Of a DNA stretch of 64,000 nucleotides, positions 1 to 7,349 are shown piece after piece. Position 1 is the stretch's first letter. Each line of letters opens with the position of its first letter. This DNA comes from Endozoicomonas sp. OPT23 (GTDB lineage Bacteria; Pseudomonadota; Gammaproteobacteria; Pseudomonadales; Endozoicomonadaceae): positions 673,836 through 737,835 of the forward strand of contig NZ_PPFD01000006.1 in NCBI RefSeq assembly GCF_009653635.1, written 5' to 3'. A model generated the notes under the pieces. It did not search any database. It had not been told where the DNA came from and was given only the letters and a program-made list of their open reading frames with translations. The position numbers and the translations under genes are program-made.

Positions 1-1116
1 GTGGCCTATCTCGAGGACAGTGGTTTCAGAGTGATACAGGCTGAGAATGGTGAGCAGGGGCTGGCAACCTACTCAGAGATATCGCCCGACCTTATTCTGT
101 GCGATCTGCGAATGCCTCGTATGGACGGCCTTGCCGTATTGCGCAATGTTCGGGAATTGTCGCTGGATACACCTTTTATTGTCGTATCGGGTGCCGGGGT
201 TATGGCTGATGTAGTCGAAGCCCTAAGGCTTGGTGCCAATGATTACATCATCAAACCAATCGTTGATCTGGAAGTTCTTGAGTATGCGATCAATCGTGCC
301 CTTGAGAGCGCTCAGTTGACCGTTGAAAATCGACGGTACAGAGAAAGCCTTGAGGAAGCGATTAAATCTCTGGAAAACAACCTGCACCTGCTTAAAGAAG
401 ATCAAAAAGCCGGCCGTCAGGTTCAGATGCGGATGCTTCCTCAGGAGCCACTGTGTTTTGAAAACTTCAAAGTCGATCACAACATTATCCCGTCGCTCTA
501 TCTGAGCGGTGACTTTGTTGATTACTTTGAATTGAATGAGCACAGCTTCGCTTTTTACCTGGCCGATGTTTCCGGCCATGGCGCATCGTCAGCCTTTGTC
601 ACTGTGTTACTGAAACATATGTCCATGCAATTATTGCGTGAGTACCAGTCCCATGGTGGCCGAGCCAAAGTCAAACCCTCGCACGTACTGAGCTTTATCA
701 ATCGAAGTTTACTGGAAGCCGGTCTGGGAAAACATATTGTAGTTTTTGGCGGTGTTATTGATACCCGGGATGAAACTCTGACCTATGCCTTTGGTGGTCA
801 CTATCCTCTCCCTATCATCAGCACGCCGGAAAAAACCAGCTGCATTGAAGGTCGTGGTCTGCCTGTAGGCCTTTTTGAGGATGCCAGCTTTCAGGACGTT
901 ACAATAGACTTGCCCAAGCAATTCACCTTGACTATCCTGTCCGACGGTATTCTGGAGGTACTGCCACAGCAGACACTTCAGGAGAAGGAAGACTATTTGT
1001 TGTCTGTCATCAGAGAGGGAGCCGACAACGTTTCAGCACTGACCGAAAAACTGGGTTTGCATAAGATTAAGGAAACCCCGGACGACGTTGCCATGCTGAT
1101 ACTGGCTCGAAGTTGA
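1..1116 (+). CDS. Response regulator with SpoIIE/PP2C-like phosphatase domain, RssB-like (5' end missing)
   Basis: A receiver domain fused to a PPM/SpoIIE-type serine phosphatase. The visible protein begins inside the receiver: the first strand and the acidic pair that normally precede YLEDSGF are missing, so the gene is cut by the window edge and the GTG at base 1 is probably not the true start. The phospho-acceptor Asp lies in LILCDLRMP (near residue 35). A helical linker (about 105-140) follows, then the phosphatase domain with ADVSGHGASS and a C-terminal DDVAMLIL. In the family, phosphorylation of the receiver controls the phosphatase, which acts on a partner-switching STAS protein. The next gene is a STAS protein, as in the Pseudomonas rssB-rssC pair, which supports a role in general stress or sigma-factor control. 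The exact target is inferred. Confidence 0.85.
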   Translation: MAYLEDSGFRVIQAENGEQGLATYSEISPDLILCDLRMPRMDGLAVLRNVRELSLDTPFIVVSGAGVMADVVEALRLGANDYIIKPIVDLEVLEYAINRALESAQLTVENRRYRESLEEAIKSLENNLHLLKEDQKAGRQVQMRMLPQEPLCFENFKVDHNIIPSLYLSGDFVDYFELNEHSFAFYLADVSGHGASSAFVTVLLKHMSMQLLREYQSHGGRAKVKPSHVLSFINRSLLEAGLGKHIVVFGGVIDTRDETLTYAFGGHYPLPIISTPEKTSCIEGRGLPVGLFEDASFQDVTIDLPKQFTLTILSDGILEVLPQQTLQEKEDYLLSVIREGADNVSALTEKLGLHKIKETPDDVAMLILARS

Positions 1117-1118
1117 GC

Positions 1119-1631
1119 ATGAATCCAGGAAAATTACAGTACGCTGAAAACGAAGGCACTTATGTCCTGAAACTCTCAGGCGAAGTGCGTTTGAACCTTT
1201 GCTCCAGTCTTGAGTTGTTTCTTGATCGAATGTTCTCCGAACCTGGCTTCAAGTCAGTGATCATTGACCTTTCAGCAACAGAAACTATCGACAGTACATC
1301 GCTCGGTTTACTGGCAAGGCTCTCGATTCAGGCTAAAAAGCAATTTGGGCTGACTCCTGTCATTATCTCCACACACGAAGACATCACCCGCATCCTGATG
1401 AGCATGGGGTTTGATTCTGTTTTCAATATTGTTGAACAGCTGGAAGGTCTTGAGAATCTCAATCTGGCGCTTAACAGCATTGGCTGTGATTCGGCGGATG
1501 AACAGACAGCGCAAGCTCAGCGGGTTATTGATGCCCATAAAGTGCTAATGAGCATGAATGAAGAAAACCAGAAAGCCTTTGGTGAACTGGTTTCCCAGCT
1601 GGAAGAAGTTCAGAGCCGTCAGGAAAGCTGA
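1119..1631 (+). CDS. STAS-domain anti-sigma factor antagonist (RssC-like)
   Basis: A 170-aa protein whose first ~105 residues are a STAS domain of the anti-anti-sigma type. The stretch IIDLSATETIDSTSLGLLARL contains the Ser/Thr cluster that is phosphorylated and dephosphorylated in partner-switching proteins. The C-terminal ~60 residues are a charged, Gln/Glu-rich helical tail not found in minimal STAS proteins. The ATG at 1119 lies 2 bases after the upstream stop, and a TTG at 1113 would overlap it, so the two genes are translationally coupled. The partner-switch role with the upstream phosphatase is inferred from domain and context. No third partner kinase is visible here. Confidence 0.8.
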   Translation: MNPGKLQYAENEGTYVLKLSGEVRLNLCSSLELFLDRMFSEPGFKSVIIDLSATETIDSTSLGLLARLSIQAKKQFGLTPVIISTHEDITRILMSMGFDSVFNIVEQLEGLENLNLALNSIGCDSADEQTAQAQRVIDAHKVLMSMNEENQKAFGELVSQLEEVQSRQES

Positions 1632-1661
1632 CCGCTCTGCAACCAGTCAAAATGCCTTCAA

Positions 1662-2726
1662 TCAATCTTTGATGAAGTTTTCCTTAACCTGCAGACGAAC
1701 TGCTTCCACTTCTTCAACCGCTTTCATCAATACTTCGAGCCCTGCACCTTTCTTGTGGGCATTCTCACTGATATAGCGACGGAATCTGCGCGCGCCGGGC
1801 TCTCCTTGATACAGCCCCAGCAAATGACGAGTGATATGGCTGAGATACGCCCCTGAGGACAGTTCTTTTTCCATATACGGCAGCATTTGTTCAATGATGG
1901 CTCTGCGCTCAGGCAGTGGCTTTTCAGAACCGTACAAACGGTTATCCACTTCCGCTAACAAGTAAGGATTATGGTACGCCTCACGACCCAGCATAACGCC
2001 ATCTAGATGCTGAAGATGCTGGCTAATATCATCAAAGCTTTTTATGCCGCCGTTGATGGTAACTTCAAGACCCGGAAAATCCTTCTTCAACTGGTAAACC
2101 ACTTCCGGTTTCAGCGGTGGTACATCGCGGTTTTCTTTCGGCGATAATCCCTGAAGAATGGCAATACGCGCATGAACAATAAACGTTTCGCAACCCGCTT
2201 CAGCAACAGTGCCGACAAAGTCCACCAGCTCTTCGTAAGATTCACGACCGTCAATACCAATTCGATGCTTGACCGTGACAGGTATCGAAACACTGTCTTT
2301 CATTGCCTTCACAGCATTAGCAACCGTTTCCGGCTCCGCCATCAGACAGGCACCAATACGACCATTTTGAACCCTGTCACTTGGGCAACCAACGTTCAGG
2401 TTCACTTCCTGATAGCCAGCCTGCTCGCCATAACGAGCGGATAAGGCCAAATGCTCCGGGTCATTACCACCTAACTGAAGTGCCAGAGGATACTCCTCGG
2501 GAGAGTGACGAAGAAAACGTTCCTTGTCACCGAACACCAGAGCACCAGTAGTCACCATCTCAGTATAAAGCAGGGAATGCTCACTGAGCAGACGATGAAA
2601 ATAACGACAGTGCCTGTCAGTCCAGTCCATCATGGGGGCAACACTGAACAGCCTGGAAACAGGCTTCGCAACGATTGAATCAGTCTTTTGTTGAGAACCG
2701 ATGGCTTGTGTCAGGCCTTCTGTCAT
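1662..2726 (-). CDS. dusA: tRNA-dihydrouridine(20/20a) synthase DusA
   Basis: An FMN-dependent enzyme that reduces uridine 20/20a in the D-loop of tRNAs, using NADPH. The TIM-barrel signature APMMDWTDRHCRYF (residues ~31-44), the catalytic-Cys motif NLNVGCPSDRVQNGRIGACLM and the HARIAILQGLSPKENR stretch are diagnostic of the DusA branch. Length (354 aa) is typical, with an N-terminal extension of about 25 residues. The start ATG has GAGG 7 bases upstream. It is a monocistronic gene facing the rssBC-like pair, only 30 bases from the STAS gene. A second Dus enzyme of another subfamily lies at 31685. Confidence 0.95.
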   Translation of the reverse strand: MTEGLTQAIGSQQKTDSIVAKPVSRLFSVAPMMDWTDRHCRYFHRLLSEHSLLYTEMVTTGALVFGDKERFLRHSPEEYPLALQLGGNDPEHLALSARYGEQAGYQEVNLNVGCPSDRVQNGRIGACLMAEPETVANAVKAMKDSVSIPVTVKHRIGIDGRESYEELVDFVGTVAEAGCETFIVHARIAILQGLSPKENRDVPPLKPEVVYQLKKDFPGLEVTINGGIKSFDDISQHLQHLDGVMLGREAYHNPYLLAEVDNRLYGSEKPLPERRAIIEQMLPYMEKELSSGAYLSHITRHLLGLYQGEPGARRFRRYISENAHKKGAGLEVLMKAVEEVEAVRLQVKENFIKD

Positions 2727-2920
2727 TCAGAACCTCAGTAAAATACTATCTGGCTTTAACCACTCGTTATTGAGCAGTACAATTAATCAGAGCGAATAGT
2801 AAAGAGATTAGCGGTTTCAGGAAAGTTTCTGACAGAGGTAAATGCCACAAAGTTCCGGCAGGAAGCGAAACAAAGTGGATGCAAATGAACCTGTCAACCG
2901 CAGTCCACAGGTCCTGAACT

Positions 2921-3943
2921 TTACAGTGCGAGCAGTTGTTTTCCTTTATTTTCACCCTGGAACAATCGTTCAAGCGTTGCAGGAATCTGATCAAACCCTT
3001 CCTGAATATCTTCCCGATATTTAATCTTCCCGGACATTACCCACTCTCCAAGCTTGCCTGCTGCCTCTTCAACCCGGTCAAGGTAGTCCAGCATAATAAA
3101 ACCCTGCATTTTAATACGGCGGGTAATCAAATACTTCAGGTTGGCAGGACCTGGCTGAGGTTGCTCGGCGTTGTACTCACTGATCTGGCCACAGAGCACG
3201 ATACGACCAAAATCAGCCATATGTTCAATGGCCTGCTCCAGCGTTTCACCACCTACGTTGTCAAAAAAGATATCAACACCTGAAGGGCAAAGCTCTGACA
3301 GGCACTGATGTATATTTCTGGTTTTATAATTGATAGCTTCGTCTGCACCGCATTCATCTTTCAACCACTGGCATTTTTCATCGGTACCAGCGATGGCAAT
3401 AACACGACAGCCTTTCAGTTTTGCCAACTGAACCACTACCGAACCAACTGCTCCCGCAGCGCCTGAAACCAAAACCGTTTCACCGGGCTGAGGCCGACCA
3501 ACATCCATCATACCGAAATAAGCTGTCAGACTGCTGCCTCCGAATACTGACAGTACTGTAGTTGGCGGAATACCTTCAGCCACAGCTGTTGGCGGAACCA
3601 GATCATTTGGCCCGGCAACGGCATAGTCCTGCCAGCCAAACATTCCCTGCACCAGACTGCCTTCAGGCCAGCTCCGGTTGTCAGAACGAATAACTTTAGC
3701 GACGGATGATGCTCTCATCACTTCACCAATCTGCACCGGTGGCAGATAGCTGGGTTCGTCATCCATCCAGCCTCGCATGGCCGGGTCAAAACTAAGATAG
3801 AGATTCTGCAACAACACTTGGCCAGACTGCAGATCAGGCTCTGGAATGGCGCACTCTGCGTATTCAAAATTATCCTGACTGACCATTCCGGAAGGACGGG
3901 TTTTAAGCAACCATTGTCTGTTAATTGTTTGAGAAGCGGCCAT
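2921..3943 (-). CDS. NADP-dependent medium-chain reductase, CurA/leukotriene B4 dehydrogenase-like
   Basis: A 340-aa zinc-free MDR-superfamily oxidoreductase. The N-terminal GroES-like part carries LSFDPAMRGWM, typical of the curcumin reductase/alkenal reductase group. The Rossmann fold has SGAAGAVGSVVVQLAK (near residue 155-170) and ends with YREDIQEGFDQIPATLERLFQGENKGK, the usual C-terminus of the family. Members reduce alpha,beta-unsaturated ketones and aldehydes with NADPH in the cytoplasm. The natural substrate cannot be read from sequence. The start ATG is preceded by AGGA at 6 bases. It lies upstream of dusA on the same strand, with a 194-base gap in which I see no gene. Confidence 0.85.
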   Translation of the reverse strand: MAASQTINRQWLLKTRPSGMVSQDNFEYAECAIPEPDLQSGQVLLQNLYLSFDPAMRGWMDDEPSYLPPVQIGEVMRASSVAKVIRSDNRSWPEGSLVQGMFGWQDYAVAGPNDLVPPTAVAEGIPPTTVLSVFGGSSLTAYFGMMDVGRPQPGETVLVSGAAGAVGSVVVQLAKLKGCRVIAIAGTDEKCQWLKDECGADEAINYKTRNIHQCLSELCPSGVDIFFDNVGGETLEQAIEHMADFGRIVLCGQISEYNAEQPQPGPANLKYLITRRIKMQGFIMLDYLDRVEEAAGKLGEWVMSGKIKYREDIQEGFDQIPATLERLFQGENKGKQLLAL

Positions 3944-4007
3944 TAATGGTTCCTGAATTTTTATTACTATTTTCTGGATTGAACCTCAGAGACTGTTTAG
4001 AAAAATC

Positions 4008-4274
4008 TTAAGCAGCAACAACCTGACCACGATATATTCTGTGCGGTTTACTCTCTAAAGGTTCAGGCTCCAAAGATTCATTCAGCTGTTGAAACAAGTT
4101 ATCAATCAATATCGACGTTTCCTGGGATACAGTGGGTTTAAGCCGTTTAAGTTGATCCAGAAGACTGGGATCAATCAGGCTCAAAGCTTCACCCTGCTCG
4201 TTTTTTATACGACGTCTAATTGTTAGTAACAAATCCATCAGCTGTTTACTAGGGTTTGCAGGCATAGAGTGCAT
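4008..4274 (-). CDS. Small conserved-looking hypothetical protein (88 aa)
   Basis: I do not recognise this protein. It is 88 aa, predicted mostly helical and soluble, with a hydrophobic/basic N-terminal helix (QLMDLLLTIRRRIKNEQ), an acidic middle (NESLEPEPLES) and a basic C-terminus (HRIYRGQVVAA). No signal peptide, Cys pair or known motif is visible. AAGGA lies 7 bases before the ATG, a good ribosome binding site, which is the main reason to call it real. It lies between the ketosteroid dehydrogenase-like gene and the MDR reductase, all on the minus strand, and may be cotranscribed with them. Confidence 0.6.
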   Translation of the reverse strand: MHSMPANPSKQLMDLLLTIRRRIKNEQGEALSLIDPSLLDQLKRLKPTVSQETSILIDNLFQQLNESLEPEPLESKPHRIYRGQVVAA

Positions 4275-4338
4275 TCTGATTCCTTTCTGTTTTCCCCATC
4301 AGCATCAAATCAGAATGCAAACTATGTGCCACGGGATA

Positions 4339-6108
4339 TTATGCTGGAACGGCTTCTTCTTTAGTCACTTTGTCATCTGACTTATCTACAGATGCTGACT
4401 GACTGGCAATATGTTTCGCCGCCTGATAGCCAAAAGTCATAGCTGGACCCAGTGTTGAGCCCGGTCCCGGATAGGTTGGCAGGATAGCGGCAGCACAGTT
4501 ACCAATGGCATACAGGCCTTCTATTGGTTTACCTGTGGCTTCAGAAAGTACCTGAGCATTGACACTGGTATCCATACCACCATGAGTTCCGAAGTCGCCC
4601 GGATCAATACGCACAGCATAGAAAGGGCCTTCATCAATGGCATGCAGGCAAGGGTTAGGCGTCACTGTCGCATCACCGTAGTAACGGTCGTATTCAGTAT
4701 CACCGCGTTGAAACTCAGGGTCTTTACCTGTTTTGGCATAGGCATTCATCTGAGTAATAGTGTTGTTCAAACCAGCCTGATCGATACCCAGTTTCTGCGC
4801 CAAGCTGTCGATAGAGTCTTCCTTGGCCATAAAGCCATTCTCGAAATAACTCTTCGGTAATCTGAAGTCCGGACGGGATTGAACGTCCAACAGCGGACCA
4901 ACTAGATAACTGTTACGGAAGCGCTTATCGAACACCATGTAGGCTGGTGCATTAGGGTTGTCATCAGAGTGAGACTGGAAGAACTCGGTCTGATAAGCCA
5001 TATAGTTTTGTGACTCGTTAGCAATTCGCTTACCGGCCATATTAACCACGCAGGAACCGGGCAGGGATTTCTCCATAATGGCCAATCTTGGTGCAGGTTC
5101 ATCCGGTGCTGAGATGGTTGTGCACCACCAGGCACCATTCATCAGTCGGGTTTTTGCACCCAGTTTCAGGCAGGCCAGCAGTGCATCCCCCGTATTGGTT
5201 CGAATATTACCGCCAGACCATTCGGTGCTGGTTGGTTTTGGAAGATACTTTTCACGCAGTTCCTGATTGTATTCAAAACCGCCACTGCCCAGAACGACAC
5301 CTTTGCGAGCCTTGATATAAACGTCACGGCCATTCTCTTTCGCCTTGATGCCAATGACACGGCCGATATTGTCCTGGACAAGCTCTTCCAGTGCAGTGTT
5401 AAGAGTAACAGCCACATTACGTTTTCTGGCTGCTAGATACATACGGGCAACGCCGGCAGAACCACAGGAAAGACGACGCGATCGTTTGGTTTTATGCTTC
5501 ATTCGCCAAAAGGTTTCACTGGCGTATGTCAGCATCAACTTTGCCATGACACCCATCCAGCCCTTTGAACGGGTGACCAGATCATGTCCTTCTACCTGAG
5601 TCATACCAATTCGATCATAGAGGTAAAGCATGTGGTGAGTTGACTGAAGCTTATTCATATCGTCACCCAGCTCATCATGGTTGATGGGCATAGGTTCCAG
5701 AGATCTGTGCCCTGCTCTGGCACCAGGGTTTTGCATATAGTAATCAGGGTAATGTTCCAGAGAGATATAACCGACTTCTTTCGCTCGCTCGGTAACAAAC
5801 TTCAGCATGGCAGGTGCCTGCTGGATATAGGTTTCAATCAGCTCTTCCGGAACAGTGCCTTCTTCAATAGTACTGGCAAGATAGGCTCGGGCATCGTCAA
5901 CACTGTCAGTAGCGCCACAAGCTTTGGCGTAATGATTATTGGGAATCCAGATGCCGCCACCGGACACGGCACTGGTGCCACCAAAGCGTTCGGCTTTTTC
6001 AATGACTTCAACCGACTCAACACCCAGCTCTTTCAAACAGACGGCAGAGGTCAGAGCACCCAGTCCGGAGCCAACTACCACTACATCCAGTTCACGATCC
6101 CACTGCAT
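4339..6108 (-). CDS. FAD-dependent oxidoreductase resembling 3-ketosteroid delta1-dehydrogenase
   Basis: A 589-aa flavoprotein. The N-terminal dinucleotide-binding motif is VVVVGSGLGALTSAVCLKELG (residues ~9-29), followed by the FAD-ribose acidic residue in EVIEKAERFGGTSAVSGGG. Near the C-terminus, FYAVRIDPGDFGTHGG and YPGPGSTLGPAMTFGYQAA match the catalytic Tyr and flavin-contact Gly regions of 3-oxosteroid 1-dehydrogenases. That family desaturates ring A of 3-ketosteroids. The same fold includes fumarate reductases and other 3-oxosteroid enzymes, so the substrate is uncertain. The ATG is preceded by AAGGGG. No other steroid-catabolism gene is in the window. Confidence 0.8.
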   Translation of the reverse strand: MQWDRELDVVVVGSGLGALTSAVCLKELGVESVEVIEKAERFGGTSAVSGGGIWIPNNHYAKACGATDSVDDARAYLASTIEEGTVPEELIETYIQQAPAMLKFVTERAKEVGYISLEHYPDYYMQNPGARAGHRSLEPMPINHDELGDDMNKLQSTHHMLYLYDRIGMTQVEGHDLVTRSKGWMGVMAKLMLTYASETFWRMKHKTKRSRRLSCGSAGVARMYLAARKRNVAVTLNTALEELVQDNIGRVIGIKAKENGRDVYIKARKGVVLGSGGFEYNQELREKYLPKPTSTEWSGGNIRTNTGDALLACLKLGAKTRLMNGAWWCTTISAPDEPAPRLAIMEKSLPGSCVVNMAGKRIANESQNYMAYQTEFFQSHSDDNPNAPAYMVFDKRFRNSYLVGPLLDVQSRPDFRLPKSYFENGFMAKEDSIDSLAQKLGIDQAGLNNTITQMNAYAKTGKDPEFQRGDTEYDRYYGDATVTPNPCLHAIDEGPFYAVRIDPGDFGTHGGMDTSVNAQVLSEATGKPIEGLYAIGNCAAAILPTYPGPGSTLGPAMTFGYQAAKHIASQSASVDKSDDKVTKEEAVPA

Positions 6109-6461
6109 CTCTTACCCCTTTATTATTCTTCTTGCCATATTGTTGGAGAATGCCTGACTCAGTCGAAATCACTCTGTTTCAGTTCATTGCATTGTCTACT
6201 TCTGGCTGTTTGGTGTGCACTTTTTCAGCCCATAGAGGCTGCTATTGTCTTTCATTAAACCGTGATCATGGCAAGTTGCGATACCACATACGGACTAAAA
6301 GACCATTCTTTCTAAAGTACTCTCATGAGCGAAAGGGAGTAGATTCCTCTATGGAAGGGCAAAGATAATATAAGCTCTGATTAATTTTCATTACACCTCA
6401 AATGCCTGACCTATACTTGCCTGCACACTTCACACCCTAATCAATAATCAGGGTCGATCTC
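6109..6461. other. Divergent intergenic region between flavoprotein and OmpA-like genes
   Basis: 353 bases with no convincing gene. It should hold the divergent promoters of the flavoprotein (leftwards) and the OmpA-like lipoprotein (rightwards). TATACT at 6412-6417 is a plausible -10 element about 45 bases before the lipoprotein start, but no good -35 element is seen. No strong hairpin or repeat was found. Confidence 0.5.
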
Positions 6462-7265
6462 ATGACGATGAAACCTGCACGACAACTGTTTGTACTTATA
6501 CCACTGATGTTCCTGCTTTCTGGCTGCTCCAGTCTTAAGCAACAGGGACACTGTATCCTCGCTGGCGGTGCTGGCGGCCTGATTCTGGGCGCCATGGAAA
6601 CCGCTGGTGCAGCCGCTACAGGCGGCGCAGGACTTGCGATCCTTGGTGGTTTGCTCTGCCATAGTGCGGAGACAGACAAAGGCATAAACAAACGCTGCCC
6701 ATTCTCAGCGCCTAAAGGCACGAAGTTCAATAGAAGAGGCTGCCCTGTAGACAGTGACAATGACGGTGTTCCCAATTACCTGGACCTCTGCCCAAACACT
6801 CCAGCCAATACTCCTGTCGATGCCAGTGGTTGCCCAGACTCGGATAAAGATGGTGTAGCGGATAATGTTGATCAATGTCCAAACACACCTCCCGGCACAA
6901 GAGTCGATGACAAGGGTTGCCCTATCATTCTGATCAAGCCTCTGGGTCAGATTCAGTTCAAGTTTGATAAATCAACCCTGTCAGACAAAGCCAAAGCTTA
7001 TCTTGATGGCGTTGCCTACAAACTCAAGGCCAACCCTAAAATGAAGCTGAATGCTTATGGGCATACTGATATCTCAGGCCCTCCAAGTCACAATGAAGGT
7101 CTCTGCCTGCGGCGTGCTAAAAGTGTTACTGATTATCTGATTGAGCAGGGAGTCAGCTCTGAGCAGGTAGAACCATACAGAGGCGGTATCATCAAGGAAC
7201 ATAATGACACCCGTGACGGCAGAGCCAGAAACCGCAGAGTTGAGCTGAATACCGAAGAGGAATAG
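6462..7265 (+). CDS. OmpA-family outer-membrane lipoprotein with calcium-binding type 3 repeats
   Basis: A 267-aa protein. The N-terminus is a lipoprotein signal with lipobox LLSGC, so the mature protein starts at the Cys near residue 22. A Gly/Ala-rich hydrophobic stretch follows (residues ~34-66). Two Asp-rich thrombospondin type 3-like repeats (DSDNDGVPNYLDLCPN and DSDKDGVADNVDQCPN, about 97-150) probably bind Ca2+. The last ~110 residues are an OmpA/MotB peptidoglycan-binding domain (GQIQFKFDKSTLSDKAKAYL and NAYGHTDISG, ending GRARNRRVEL). It likely tethers the outer membrane to peptidoglycan. ATG at 6462 or 6468 could serve as start, with AGGG upstream. Confidence 0.9.
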   Translation: MTMKPARQLFVLIPLMFLLSGCSSLKQQGHCILAGGAGGLILGAMETAGAAATGGAGLAILGGLLCHSAETDKGINKRCPFSAPKGTKFNRRGCPVDSDNDGVPNYLDLCPNTPANTPVDASGCPDSDKDGVADNVDQCPNTPPGTRVDDKGCPIILIKPLGQIQFKFDKSTLSDKAKAYLDGVAYKLKANPKMKLNAYGHTDISGPPSHNEGLCLRRAKSVTDYLIEQGVSSEQVEPYRGGIIKEHNDTRDGRARNRRVELNTEEE

Positions 7266-7349
7266 CAAAAAAGGTTTATAATTAATGGATGATTCATAGC
7301 TGGCTGAAATTCTAGATTTCAAAAACCAGCTTCAGCCAGGGAAGGCTAA

